64,000 nt of DNA, taken from an uncultured Lachnospiraceae bacterium (lineage in GTDB: Bacteria; Bacillota; Clostridia; Lachnospirales; Lachnospiraceae). Positions 10,101 to 18,044 of the stretch are shown here, piece by piece. Below the pieces are notes generated by a model, which had not been told where the DNA came from, ran no database searches, and saw nothing but the letters and a program-made list of their open reading frames with translations. Position numbers and translations under genes: made by a program. Location: contig CADAIL010000006.1 in assembly GCA_902788035.1 (NCBI GenBank), positions 25,345-89,344 on the forward strand. The letters run 5' to 3'. Within the stretch, counting starts at the first letter, position 1; the number at the start of each line of letters is the position of its first letter.

Positions 10101-10334
10101 CTGGCCTTTATCCTGATTTTCATTTGTTCCTGATGCTGCAGCAGCTGCCGGACCATCCGCCGAAACAGATTGTGATGATCCGCCAAAACGAGAGCGGATA
10201 TTATCCACTTCGTTATCCGGCACCGCCGAAACAGCTGTCATAGTATCATAGCCCTTAGTATGCAGATAATCAACGACAGCTTTTCTGTCTGCGCCAATCT
10301 GTTTTGCAAGCTCATGAACCTTGATTTTTGCCAT
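7173..10334 (-). CDS. infB: Translation initiation factor IF-2 with long repeat-rich N-terminal region
   Basis: A 1053-residue GTPase that places initiator tRNA on the ribosome. It opens with an IF2_N domain ([21 protein letters not shown], in two parts), followed by an Ala/Glu/Pro-rich linker to about residue 180. A low-complexity region from about 188 to 390 holds fourteen QERR-centred units, mostly [13 protein letters not shown] second IF2_N domain lies near 475-530 and the G domain begins at GHVDHGKTS (562-570), with DTPGHEAF and NKID. Domains II, III and C2 follow. The positively charged Gln/Gly/Arg/Tyr repeat is the odd part; the enzyme core is conventional. It lies 13 bases after ylxQ. 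Confidence 0.96.
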   Translation of the reverse strand: MAKIKVHELAKQIGADRKAVVDYLHTKGYDTMTAVSAVPDNEVDNIRSRFGGSSQSVSADGPAAAAASGTNENQDKGQAEAAPKKKGIVRVFRSQNASTQTSGRKKPETQEAPAAEETAAPAAPKSEDTALKAAPKSEVQEVPKAVKPEHAAESEAPKAEIRQESARPSNAQDGQRLQSDRRPREGSQERRPSGGQAQGRGEGRAQGDRRPREAGQERRSYGQDRDRRTSNNQGQGGQERRPYSQGQGGQERRPYSQGQGGQERRPYGQGQSGQERRPYGQSGQERRPYSQGQGGQERRPYSQGQGGQERRPYGQGSQERRPYGQGQGGQERRPYGQGQGGQERRPYGQGQGGQERRSFGQNTGRDQGGQERRQFGQGQGIGRGTRTGGASRPAASADGALVHKTTRDYRKDGGKDYDRNKEERRENGKHSQYGSTSNKPNQGKKQFSRIPKALQQNKPKNEAPKEKEVVTEIKIPEKLTVRELAEAMKMQPAALVKDLFMKGMMVTVNHELPFEKAAEIAMEYDIIAEQEEKEDVIGELLAEAEENEDEMVARPPVVCVMGHVDHGKTSLLDAIRNTHVTDREAGGITQHIGAYMVTVNGQKITFLDTPGHEAFTAMRMRGANSTDIAVLVVAADDGVMPQTVEAINHAKAANVDIIVAINKIDKPGANIDRVKQELSEYGLLSEDWGGDTIFCPVSAKTHEGIENLLEMILLTAEVDELKANPNRKARGLVLEAKLDKGRGPVATILVQKGTLKQGDFIACGSASGKVRAMTDEKGRRLHKATPSMPVEIIGLSSVPDAGEVLVALDSDKEAKAFAQTFITEGKKNLIEETKTQMSLDDLFNQIKEGSLKELPIVIKADVQGSVEAVKQSLLKLSNEEVVVKVIHGGVGAITESDIALASASNAIVIGFNVRPDATAKAMAETQKVDVHLYNVIYEAIEDVTRALNGMRAAVYEEKILGHAEIRQVFKASGIGNIAGAYVRDGIFQRNCQIRVFRKDEKLYEGSLASLKRFKDDVKEVREGYECGLVFKDFGDFEVEDTVEAYTMVEVPRE

Positions 10335-10347
10335 TCCTATCTCCTTA

Positions 10348-10653
10348 TTATTCCCTCACACTGTCCAAAAATACCTTTGCAAGGTTATCATCTGTAATTG
10401 CAAGTGATGACCTCTCTCCCTTGCCGATTGCATGTCCGAGAGTATCTTTATCCGAAAGTACGCAGTATGGTATGCCGGCATGCGTACACATATCTGTAAA
10501 ATGTTTTTTTGTATTGTCCGAGGCATCACCCGCTATGACTACCACTCTCGCCTTTCGCGATCTGACCGCCTCTTCAGTCTGAAATTCACCCGACGCGACA
10601 CTCCGCGCTCTCTGCGCAAGTCCGAGATATCCGAAAGCCTTTTTTATATTCAT
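10348..10653 (-). CDS. L7Ae/L30e-family RNA-binding protein (YlxQ type)
   Basis: A 101-residue protein of the L7Ae/YlxQ family, located as usual between ylxR and infB. The pattern includes [20 protein letters not shown], the [15 protein letters not shown] strand-helix and a central [15 protein letters not shown]. Family members bind kink-turn-like RNA; the exact RNA partner here is unknown. The start overlaps the ylxR stop by four bases. Confidence 0.9.
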   Translation of the reverse strand: MNIKKAFGYLGLAQRARSVASGEFQTEEAVRSRKARVVVIAGDASDNTKKHFTDMCTHAGIPYCVLSDKDTLGHAIGKGERSSLAITDDNLAKVFLDSVRE

Positions 10654-10931
10654 TGTTCGAGATCCCTCGCTAGCGATTCTATTATTGCCTCCGGAATCTC
10701 GACCTTCAAAGCCCTCTCAAGAGCCTTTGTCCTGACCGCCTTCCTGAGACACTCCGCATTACTGCATATATACGCTCCGCGCCCGTTGGCTCTGCCCTTA
10801 GCGTCTACAATGACCTCTCCTTCGGGCGTCCTGACTATTCTGACGAGTTCGTTTTTATTCCTGACTTCCCGGCACCCCAGACATGTCCGCTGCGGTTTCT
10901 TCTTCGTAGCTGCCTGCTGTCTCTGACTCAT
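10650..10931 (-). CDS. rnpM: YlxR family RNA-binding protein (RnpM type)
   Basis: A 93-residue protein with the YlxR signature RTCLGCREVRNKNELVRIVR, then GRANGRGAYIC and a C-terminal helix with KALERALK. Recent work on the Bacillus homologue names it RnpM, a protein that binds and modulates RNase P RNA; transfer of that role is inference. The start at 10931 lies 77 bases inside the nusA coding region, a much longer overlap than at the other junctions of this operon. No better-placed start is visible before the conserved Cys motif. Confidence 0.88.
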   Translation of the reverse strand: MSQRQQAATKKKPQRTCLGCREVRNKNELVRIVRTPEGEVIVDAKGRANGRGAYICSNAECLRKAVRTKALERALKVEIPEAIIESLARDLEQ

Positions 10932-12036
10932 TAACTACCTCGCTCTCCGGTTCTGCGAATTCCTCTTTCATAACATCATCAAACTCGCCGCTTGCGCGCG
11001 CCTGCGTCTCCGACTTGATATCAATCTTATATCCTGTCAGTCTTGCCGCCAGGCGTGCATTCTGACCTTCCTTGCCGATTGCAAGTGAAAGCTGATAATC
11101 CGGTACAATGACTCTTGCGGCCTTCTCGTCCGGGTTCGCTTCGACCGAGATGACCTTGGCGGGGCTCAGCGCATTTTCAATAAGAATCGCCGGGTTCTCA
11201 TTCCAGGCAATGATATCGATTTTTTCGCCCCTGAGTTCCCTTACGACCGCATTCACGCGTGAGCCGTTCTGACCGACGCAGGCGCCTACCGGGTCGACAT
11301 TCCTCTCAGTGGAGGCTACTGCCATCTTGGTGCGGGATCCAGCTTCGCGGGAAATTCCCTTGATCTCGACAATGCCGTCCCTGATCTCCGTCACTTCCTC
11401 CTCAAAGAGCTTGCGGACAAGCTCCGGATGTGTTCTTGAAACAAGAATCTTCGGACCTTTTGATGAGTTCTTGACATCGAGCACATACACTCTTACTCGT
11501 TCTGTTGGGGAGAACTTTTCCGACTTGACCTGTTCGTTCTCGGAAAGGAGAGCATCTGCCTTGCCGAGGTTGATGCAATATGCCTTTCCCTGCATTCTCT
11601 GAACAACGCCTGTCACGAGCTGACGCACCTTCTGGTAGTACTCATTGAAGACCACATTGCGCTCTTCCTCTCGTATGCGCTGCAGAATGACGTTTTTCGC
11701 GTTCTGAGTCGCGATACGGCCAAAGTTCTTGGAATTAATATCCACGATAATGATATCGCCGACTTCCGCTTCCGGATGGTCAACTCTGGCTTCCGCTACC
11801 GTGACCTGGAGGATCGGGTCAACTATATCCTCCTGAGATTCGACAACTTCCTTCTCAGCCGTTACAGAGAAGTCGAACGTCTCTCGGTTAATGTTGACAT
11901 TAATATTCTCATTCTTTCCGAAATTGGCCTTGCATGCCTGCATAAGTGACATTTCAATTGACTCGAGAAGGGATTCCCTGCTGATATGCTTTTCCTTCTC
12001 CAGTAGTTCAATCGCCTCTTTTAATTCGGTGTTCAT
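10855..12036 (-). CDS. nusA: Transcription termination/antitermination factor NusA
   Basis: A 393-residue RNA polymerase-associated factor that controls pausing, termination and antitermination. An N-terminal polymerase-binding domain is followed by an S1 domain (residues about 135-200), a first KH region (EIKGISREAGSRTKMAVAS then VGACVGQNGSRVNAVVREL) and a second one (LAIGKEGQNARLAARLTGYKIDI). The last 50 residues are an acidic tail rich in Glu and Ser, whose coding sequence overlaps ylxR. It lies 19 bases after rimP. Confidence 0.95.
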   Translation of the reverse strand: MNTELKEAIELLEKEKHISRESLLESIEMSLMQACKANFGKNENINVNINRETFDFSVTAEKEVVESQEDIVDPILQVTVAEARVDHPEAEVGDIIIVDINSKNFGRIATQNAKNVILQRIREEERNVVFNEYYQKVRQLVTGVVQRMQGKAYCINLGKADALLSENEQVKSEKFSPTERVRVYVLDVKNSSKGPKILVSRTHPELVRKLFEEEVTEIRDGIVEIKGISREAGSRTKMAVASTERNVDPVGACVGQNGSRVNAVVRELRGEKIDIIAWNENPAILIENALSPAKVISVEANPDEKAARVIVPDYQLSLAIGKEGQNARLAARLTGYKIDIKSETQARASGEFDDVMKEEFAEPESEVVNESETAGSYEEETAADMSGVPGSQE

Positions 12037-12055
12037 TCTTCAGATTTCCTCCATG

Positions 12056-12520
12056 TTAAAAATCAAATGCAAGGCGGATATTGGATATCTCTGCCCTTTT
12101 AAAGACTGTATCAGTTCCGTCCGACGTGATCGTGACGGTATCATCATCATAAGCGGTCAGAATTCCGTAGAATTCCTTCTCCCCGTTCACTGCCTTATAC
12201 GTATGTATCTCCAGTTCTTTTCCCATTGCAAATACATAATCTCTCGGCCGTCTCAGCTGCCTCCCGAGTCCGGGGGAGCTGACGATCAGCGTATAGGCAT
12301 CCGGGATGAAGTCTTCCTTATCGAGGAGCGGGTCAAGCGCTCTGCTTGCGGCCTCGCACTCATCAATACCGACACCGCCTTCTTTATCTATATAGATAAG
12401 CAGATTATACTCTCCGCTGACTTTGGCATATTCCGCATCGACCGGGATAAGCCCCTGCGTGTCACACACGCTGCATAAAAGCTCCCAGGCTTTTTCTTCT
12501 ATTACTTCTTTTCTGCTCAC
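12056..12520 (-). CDS. rimP: Ribosome maturation factor RimP
   Basis: A 154-residue factor for 30S subunit assembly and the first gene of the translation operon. The family pattern is present: LLCSVCDTQGLIPVDAEY, a LLIYIDKEGGVGIDECE segment, and YTLIVSSPGLGRQL. The start is set at GTG 12520 because AAAGGAAGAG lies just before it; an in-frame TTG at 12538 has no comparable ribosome binding site. Confidence 0.93.
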   Translation of the reverse strand: MSRKEVIEEKAWELLCSVCDTQGLIPVDAEYAKVSGEYNLLIYIDKEGGVGIDECEAASRALDPLLDKEDFIPDAYTLIVSSPGLGRQLRRPRDYVFAMGKELEIHTYKAVNGEKEFYGILTAYDDDTVTITSDGTDTVFKRAEISNIRLAFDF

Positions 12521-12543
12521 AACTCTTCCTTTGTGCAAAAGTA

Positions 12544-12565
12544 AGAGCGGGCATCCGCCCGCTCT
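12544..12565 (-). terminator. Leader hairpin upstream of rimP (possible attenuator)
   Basis: A perfect 9-bp stem, AGAGCGGGC with GCCCGCTCT around a 4-base loop, lies between the predicted promoter and the rimP start. On the minus strand it is followed by TACTTTT, a weak U tract. It could be a partial terminator that sets operon expression, or simply an mRNA-stabilising leader structure. Confidence 0.5.
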
Positions 12566-12595
12566 ACAGTCTACAGTATCAAATCATCACATAGA

Positions 12596-12624
12596 ACTAT
12601 ATCACCCGCCAATTTAAATTGCAA
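12596..12624 (-). promoter_or_regulatory. Promoter of the rimP-nusA-infB operon
   Basis: On the minus strand TTGCAA (12624-12619) and TATAGT (12601-12596) are separated by exactly 17 bases, about 75 bases upstream of the rimP start. No other comparable pair is seen in this gap, and it is well placed to drive the eleven-gene operon. Confidence 0.6.
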
Positions 12625-12639
12625 GCACTTTCTCCGCCG

Positions 12640-13019
12640 AATATGCGCAAAGTTTCATAAGCCGGCCGCAAACATCATCTTCATCGAAAAACGTATATCC
12701 TTCCCTGCGAGCCAAAAAAGCTATTGCTTTTTGGTCTCTCGGTCGGATATACAATGTTTTTCTCACGAAGATAGATGCTTTGCTGCCGGCAGCGAAATGC
12801 AAGTCCTGCGAGCCAAAAAGTGATGATTTTGGTCTCTCTGTCGAATATACAATGTTTTTCTTACGAAGATAGATGCTTTGATGCCGGCAGCGAAATGCAA
12901 GTCCTGCGAGCCAAAAACTGATGATTTTGGTCTCCCTGTCGAATATACAATGTTTTTCTCACGAAGATGGATGCTTTGCTGCCGACCGCAAAATACAAGC
13001 TGCAGCCTGTCTGAACTGT
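12640..13019. repeat. Palindromic repeat element E1 with triplicated right half
   Basis: This gene-free stretch between the topoisomerase A subunit gene and rimP holds one copy of the dispersed palindromic element. The left arm has CATCATCTTCATCGAAAA at about 12674. The right arm (GCGAGCCAAAA through TTTTCTCACGAAGAT to GCTTTGCTGCC) occurs three times, at offsets of about 101 and 98 bases. The right end, CAGCCTGTCTGAACTGTTTA, abuts and overlaps the stop codon of the gene at 13020. There is no plausible coding frame. Confidence 0.8.
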
Positions 13020-15269
13020 TTATCTCCTGGTGCCTTTTCCCCCTCGTTTTGAGATCTTCACGCGACCGGGATAGAGTTTTTTGCTGTTGTAGTCGATGGT
13101 GAATTCACCCTGACCTCCAAGGAGATACGCGGCTGTCACCTCATCACCCTCGGCAAGACGGATGCCACGCACGCCGACAGCGGCCTTCTTCATCTCCGGG
13201 ACCTCTGAGAGCGCGAACCTGATATACAAGCCCATGCCGCTCAGCAAAAAGACCGTATCGCAGGTATCGGCCATGCCGACCATGATAACTGAATCGTTTT
13301 CCTGAAGCTTTGTCGCCGCCACAGTTCTAACACTGCTCACAAACTCCGCTCCCTGCGTCAGTTTCACCTGTCCCAGCTTCGTGGCAATGAACACTCTGCC
13401 TCCCGCAATCGTCTCCATAGGGCATACCCATACAATATCTTCTGTGCGGTTAGTGAAATTCGTCAGATTGTCGATCGGCACACCTTTATCACGGAGCCGC
13501 CTTGCAGGGATGTCCTGCACTTTAACCGTGTGGAGTTTTCCGGTGTCCGTAAATATGCCTATCTTATCTGTGTTCATGACCCGGAAGATATACTTGTGGT
13601 CTGCCTCCGCGGCTTCTCTGTTCTTCTCATATAACGCTGCATCGAGGATCTTGACATAGCCGAAGCGGTCCATTGCAAATACGACCTCTTCCGGCTCCGT
13701 CTGCTTTTCCTCTATGACGACTTCGTCGGCATTTTCTATCAGCGTTCGCCGTTCTCTTCCGTATTCCCGGCTTATACTCTTAAGATCCGATATGATATCT
13801 TCGGACATCGCGTCGTAGTCGTTCAGCAAATGCTCATAGTGAGCTATTCTGCGAAGGGTCTCCTCATGCTGGGCGATCAGTGCCTCGACTTCAAGGCCAA
13901 TGAGCTTAACAAGACGCATATCAAGAATTGCCTGGGCCTGTCTCTCGGTGAAGCGGAGCTTTGAAGCCAGTTTTTCACTCTTTTTAGTCTTGAATGAAAT
14001 ATCCTTTGTCTCTCCGTAAATGAGGCAATTCTTCGCCATCTGGGCGTTTCTCGATCCTCGCAGGATCTCAATTATAAGGTCGATTACATCGCAGGCTTCG
14101 ATGAGGCCTTCCTCGACTTCTTTCTTCTCGAGATCCTTTTCAAGGAGAGTGTGATATTTCCTGTTGGCAATATCGATCCGGAAGTCAACAAATGCCTCGA
14201 TTATGCGTTTCAGGGACATGGTCTCCGGTCTTCCGTCAGAGACGACCAGCATGTTCACACCGAAAGTATCCTCAAGTCTGGTCTTTTTATAAAGGATGTT
14301 GCGGATATTCTCCGCGTCCGCTCCCTTTTTCAGCTCGATGACGATTCGGATTCCCTCTTTTGAGGACTGGTTGGATATGTCCGCTATGTCTGTGATCACC
14401 CGGTTCTCGGCAAGCTGGGCAACATCACCCATGAACTTGCCTATACCGCTGCCCACCATGGTATACGGAATCTCGGTCACGACGATCTGCAGTTTTCCGC
14501 CCTTCACTTTCTCGATGACCGTCTTTCCCCTGACCCGAAGTTTTCCGGTTCCCTCGGCATAGATCCGCGGCAGCTCATCCTTATTTACAACGATTCCTCC
14601 GGTCGGAAAATCGGGGCCTTTCACATACTCGAAAAGCTTCTCTTCAGGAATATCCGGATCCTCTATATATGCGCATACAGCCGAGATTATCTCTCCGAGG
14701 TTGTGAGGCGGGATCGAGGTGGCCATACCGACGGCAATACCGTCGGAACCATTGAGCAGAATATTCGGTACCCGGACAGGAAGTACTTCCGGCTCCTTCT
14801 CATTCTCATCAAAGTTTGGAACAAAATTGACGACATCCTTGTCGAGGTCCGCGAGAAAGACCTCCTGCGTGATCTTCATCAGACGGGCTTCCGTGTAACG
14901 CATGGCAGCCGCACCGTCTCCCTCGATCGAGCCGAAGTTTCCGTGACCGTCCACCAGGACCTGACCTTTCTTGAAATCCTGGGCCATCACGACCAGTGAA
15001 TCATAGATGGAACTGTCGCCGTGCGGATGATATTTACCCATTGTGTCGCCGACAATACGCGCGGATTTCCTGTATGGTCTGTCGTACCTCGTGCCCAGTT
15101 CGTACATGTCGTAAAGCACGCGTCTCTGAACCGGCTTCAGTCCGTCCCGGACATCGGGCAGAGCCCTCGACACGATGACCGACATGGCGTAATCTATATA
15201 ATTCTTCTGCATGATTTCCGAATAATCGGTGCGCAGAATTCGATCTTCAATCTGTCTCATATATTCCAA
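13020..15269 (-). CDS. Type IIA DNA topoisomerase subunit A (GyrA/ParC family)
   Basis: A 749-residue DNA breakage-reunion subunit. The catalytic Tyr is Y125 in [10 protein letters not shown]; the quinolone-region motif HPHGDSS is at 81-87. The C-terminal third is a beta-propeller. The protein ends [12 protein letters not shown], resembling a GyrA box but at the extreme C-terminus rather than in the first blade. It follows the B subunit gene, so the two form a pair. Because gyrA-gyrB normally sit near dnaA, this may be the second pair (topoisomerase IV), but a ParC/GyrA decision needs phylogeny. The TTG start at 15269 is favoured by AAGGA at 7-base spacing; an in-frame ATG lies at 15260. Confidence 0.88.
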   Translation of the reverse strand: MEYMRQIEDRILRTDYSEIMQKNYIDYAMSVIVSRALPDVRDGLKPVQRRVLYDMYELGTRYDRPYRKSARIVGDTMGKYHPHGDSSIYDSLVVMAQDFKKGQVLVDGHGNFGSIEGDGAAAMRYTEARLMKITQEVFLADLDKDVVNFVPNFDENEKEPEVLPVRVPNILLNGSDGIAVGMATSIPPHNLGEIISAVCAYIEDPDIPEEKLFEYVKGPDFPTGGIVVNKDELPRIYAEGTGKLRVRGKTVIEKVKGGKLQIVVTEIPYTMVGSGIGKFMGDVAQLAENRVITDIADISNQSSKEGIRIVIELKKGADAENIRNILYKKTRLEDTFGVNMLVVSDGRPETMSLKRIIEAFVDFRIDIANRKYHTLLEKDLEKKEVEEGLIEACDVIDLIIEILRGSRNAQMAKNCLIYGETKDISFKTKKSEKLASKLRFTERQAQAILDMRLVKLIGLEVEALIAQHEETLRRIAHYEHLLNDYDAMSEDIISDLKSISREYGRERRTLIENADEVVIEEKQTEPEEVVFAMDRFGYVKILDAALYEKNREAAEADHKYIFRVMNTDKIGIFTDTGKLHTVKVQDIPARRLRDKGVPIDNLTNFTNRTEDIVWVCPMETIAGGRVFIATKLGQVKLTQGAEFVSSVRTVAATKLQENDSVIMVGMADTCDTVFLLSGMGLYIRFALSEVPEMKKAAVGVRGIRLAEGDEVTAAYLLGGQGEFTIDYNSKKLYPGRVKISKRGGKGTRR

Positions 15270-15376
15270 TCAATATCCTTCTATTTAGTCCTCGCGGCAG
15301 TCCTCCCGCAAGTTCCTTCTCAAGGCGCAGGCCTCAGCATTGTACGCTGCAGATGTAAGGCTCAGCGTCATGTGCG

Positions 15377-17305
15377 TTAGACGTCAAGTTCTGCATCGCG
15401 CGCGTGCTCGTAGATGAAATCTCTGCGGGGCGGAACATCCGTACCCATGAGCACGCCGGTAATATCCGACGAGAGTCTCGGATCCGCGATCTCAATACGG
15501 CGGAGCATCCGGGTTTCCGGGTTCAGTGTGGTCTCCCAGAGCTGATCCGGATCCATCTCGCCGAGACCTTTATAGCGCTGCAGAGTGAACTTCTGATCAC
15601 GGTGAGTCTTGCGATATCTCAAAAGCGCGCTGTCGTCATACAGATACTCCCCCTCCCCCTTTGCCGGCACTACTTTATAAAGGGGCGGCATAGCGACATA
15701 TACATGACCTTCACGGATGAGATCCGGCATATAGCGATAGAAAAGTGTGAGCAGCAATGTTCCGATGTGGGCGCCGTCGACATCGGCATCGGCCATGATG
15801 ATGATCTTATCATAGCGAAGCTTCGTGATGTCAAAATCATTGCCGTAGCCTTCAGAGAACCCGCACCCGAAACTTGTGATCATGGTCCTTATCTCGGCGT
15901 TGGCCAGAACCTTATCGATACTGGCTTTCTCGACATTCAGGATCTTTCCGCGGATCGGCAGTATGGCCTGATAGTTCCGGTCGCGGGCGGTCTTGGCCGA
16001 GCCGCCGGCAGAGTCTCCCTCAACGATAAAAATCTCGCATTTTGAGGCATCCCTGCTGATGCAGTTGGCAAGTTTCCCGTTCGTATCAAATGAATACTTC
16101 TGCTTAGTCAGCAGGCTGTTTTTGGCTTTCTCGGAAGTCTTTCTGATCTTAGCGGATTTTTCGGCACAGCCGAGAATGACTTTTAACGTATCCAGGTTCC
16201 TGTCAAAATAGTGCGGCGCCTGCTCGTTGACGATTTTGGAAACGCTCTTGGATGCGTCCGCGTTGTCCAGCTTGGTCTTCGTCTGGCCTTCGAATCTGGG
16301 ATCCGGGTGCTTAATTGACACGACCGCCGTCATGCCGTTCCGAATATCGGGTCCCGTGAAATTCGTATCCTTTTCTTTCAGGACTCCGATTTCCCTGGCG
16401 TAGCTGTTCATGACCATTGTAAAGGCGGTCTTAAAGCCTGTCAGGTGGGTGCCTCCGTCCGCGTTGAAAATATTGTTGCAGTAGCCCATAATATTTTCAT
16501 GGAACTCATTGACATACTGGAAAGCCACCTCGACAGTGATCCCCTCATCGATGCCCCTGAAATAAATCGGCTCCGTCAGGACCTCCTCATTTTTGTTCAT
16601 CTCACGCACATAGCCGATAATTCCGTCCGGCTCGTGATACGTGATCTCGGTATCCCTGTCATCCCGCTTGTCACGGAATACGATCGTGAGTCCGGGGTTC
16701 AGGTAAGCTGTCTCGTGCAGACGGGATCTGACTTCCGTCGCAGAGAAACGCACTATGTCAAAAATTTCGGGATCGGGAAGGAAGTTGACACAGGTACCCG
16801 TCTCTTTTGTTTTTCCCATAATAGGAAGAAGACCGTTCACAAGTTCCAGATCCGGCTTCCCCTGTCTGTAGCGGTCATGATGAATAGCTCCGTCACGCTT
16901 TATTTTGATATCCAGATACGTCGACAGGGCGTTCACAACAGAAGAGCCGACGCCGTGAAGTCCGCCGGATGTCTTATAGGCTTCGTTGTCGAACTTTCCT
17001 CCGGCATGAAGCGTCGTATATACAAGGCGCTCTGCAGGCACACCCTTTTCGTGCATTCCGACCGGGATACCGCGCCCGTTATCACTCACCGTGCATGAGC
17101 CGTCATTCTCCAGCGTCACTTCAATATGATCGCAGAATCCTGCGAGATGCTCATCGACAGCGTTGTCGACGATTTCATAGATCAGATGATTAAGGCCTTT
17201 GCGGGATGTACTTCCTATATACATTCCCGGTCTCATTCTGACGGCCTCCAGGCCTTCCAGCACGTGTATACTGGACTCGTCGTAGATTTCCTTTTTTCTT
17301 GCCAT
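15377..17305 (-). CDS. Type IIA DNA topoisomerase subunit B (GyrB/ParE family)
   Basis: A 642-residue ATPase subunit. The GHKL ATP site shows EIVDNAVDEHLAG, DNGRGIP and SGGLHGVGSSVVNAL. The transducer follows, then the TOPRIM domain with FIVEGDSAGGSA and the metal-binding DADVDGAHI. The C-terminal end has QRYKGLGEMDPDQLWETT. It is encoded 107 bases upstream of subunit A. The segment before TOPRIM (NGKLANC) is closer to GyrB than to enteric ParE, so the enzyme class stays open. Its promoter is seen at 17327-17355. Confidence 0.88.
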   Translation of the reverse strand: MARKKEIYDESSIHVLEGLEAVRMRPGMYIGSTSRKGLNHLIYEIVDNAVDEHLAGFCDHIEVTLENDGSCTVSDNGRGIPVGMHEKGVPAERLVYTTLHAGGKFDNEAYKTSGGLHGVGSSVVNALSTYLDIKIKRDGAIHHDRYRQGKPDLELVNGLLPIMGKTKETGTCVNFLPDPEIFDIVRFSATEVRSRLHETAYLNPGLTIVFRDKRDDRDTEITYHEPDGIIGYVREMNKNEEVLTEPIYFRGIDEGITVEVAFQYVNEFHENIMGYCNNIFNADGGTHLTGFKTAFTMVMNSYAREIGVLKEKDTNFTGPDIRNGMTAVVSIKHPDPRFEGQTKTKLDNADASKSVSKIVNEQAPHYFDRNLDTLKVILGCAEKSAKIRKTSEKAKNSLLTKQKYSFDTNGKLANCISRDASKCEIFIVEGDSAGGSAKTARDRNYQAILPIRGKILNVEKASIDKVLANAEIRTMITSFGCGFSEGYGNDFDITKLRYDKIIIMADADVDGAHIGTLLLTLFYRYMPDLIREGHVYVAMPPLYKVVPAKGEGEYLYDDSALLRYRKTHRDQKFTLQRYKGLGEMDPDQLWETTLNPETRMLRRIEIADPRLSSDITGVLMGTDVPPRRDFIYEHARDAELDV

Positions 17306-17326
17306 AAGCTACCCCCTGAGTGTTGC

Positions 17327-17355
17327 ATTATATCACATAGAACGCATGTTCGCAA
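17327..17355 (-). promoter_or_regulatory. Promoter of the topoisomerase gene pair
   Basis: On the minus strand TTGCGA (17355-17350) is followed after 17 bases by a perfect TATAAT (17332-17327). The coding start is at 17305, so the 5' leader is short; CAGGGGG provides the ribosome binding site. Confidence 0.7.
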
Positions 17356-17394
17356 GGGGTTATATACAAACAGTTGTGACGGTGCCGACGACGC

Positions 17395-17600
17395 TGTTCG
17401 GGGTTCGGTCAGGCTGTTCGGTCAGGCTGTAACGAAGTTTAATAAGCCGGCGCAAACATCATCTTCATCGAAAAACGCAGGTCCTGCCCTACGAGCTTAA
17501 AAACGCCTGCGCGTTTTTGATCTCTCGGTCGGACCTGCAATGTTTTTCTCACGAAGATGTATGCTTTGCTGCCGGCATCGTTACTACATGCACAGCCTTC
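17395..17600. repeat. Palindromic repeat element E2
   Basis: A diverged copy of the dispersed palindromic element lies upstream of the topoisomerase promoter. The left end has two GTTCGGTCAGGCTG stretches similar to the canonical GTTCAGACAGGCTG terminus. The left arm CATCATCTTCATCGAAAAA pairs with the right arm TTTTTCTCACGAAGATG, and the inner arms pair GCAGGTC with GACCTGC. It shares the GCCGGC flanks seen in E1, so E1 and E2 form a subfamily. Confidence 0.75.
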
Positions 17601-17616
17601 CCGATCAGCTGCATCC

Positions 17617-17699
17617 TGCCCAAACTATTACCCCCTCCCAAGCTGTTACAACATTGCCCATACTGTTACACACTGCCCAAACCGTTACACACTGCCACA
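17617..17699. repeat. 19-bp tandem repeats next to element E2
   Basis: Four units with exact 19-base period start at 17617, 17636, 17655 and 17674, with a partial fifth at 17693. A typical unit is TGCCCAAACCGTTACACAC. The unit core resembles the terminal repeat of the palindromic element (CTGTCTGAACTGTTA). No coding frame or replication gene is associated. The rest of 17700-17800 is AT-rich and carries the tRNA promoter. Confidence 0.8.
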
Positions 17700-17754
17700 T
17701 GGAATAACAAATAAGCTATTTATATAAAGCCATAAAATAAAATTAAAATAATGC

Positions 17755-17786
17755 TTGCATTCCCTCCGGATTAATGATATTATAAT
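17755..17786 (+). promoter_or_regulatory. tRNA-Glu promoter
   Basis: TTGCAT at 17755-17760 is followed after 17 bases by TATTAT (17778-17783), overlapping a TATAAT at 17781-17786. The tRNA begins at 17801, a normal distance for a stable-RNA promoter. Confidence 0.6.
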
Positions 17787-17800
17787 CGAGCAGCGAATAA

Positions 17801-17872
17801 GGCCGGTTGGTCAAGCGGTTAAGACGCCGCCCTCTCACGGCGGAAACAGGGGTTCGATTCCCCTACCGGCTA
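17801..17872 (+). tRNA. tRNA-Glu (anticodon CTC)
   Basis: A complete cloverleaf: acceptor arms GGCCGGT and ACCGGCT pair with a terminal G-U, the anticodon stem CCGCC/GGCGG encloses the loop CTCTCAC with anticodon CTC, and the T arm is GGGGTTCGATTCCCC. The 3' CCA is not encoded. A promoter precedes it and a strong terminator follows, so it is transcribed alone. Confidence 0.95.
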
Positions 17873-17879
17873 TTCACTG

Positions 17880-17913
17880 AAAACCCCGAAGTTTAACGCT
17901 TCGGGGTTTTTCT
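17880..17913 (+). terminator. Intrinsic terminator after tRNA-Glu
   Basis: The stem AAACCCCGAAG/CTTCGGGGTTT with a short loop is followed by a T tract, a textbook rho-independent terminator eight bases after the tRNA. Confidence 0.9.
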
Positions 17914-18044
17914 GTTTTCCCGCCAGCAAACCACAGGTCATTTCCCGACACGATCCGTCCGGATCATATTTTCCCGATTATAAGGCGCAGCACTGCCACT
18001 ATGTTACTTTGCTCTGATCAAAAGATTGTCAAAGGAGGAAAATT

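Noticed and set aside
17617..17699. Nineteen-base repeats as plasmid or replication iterons
   Set aside because: There is no replication initiator gene, no DnaA-box cluster and the units resemble the ends of the neighbouring repeat element.
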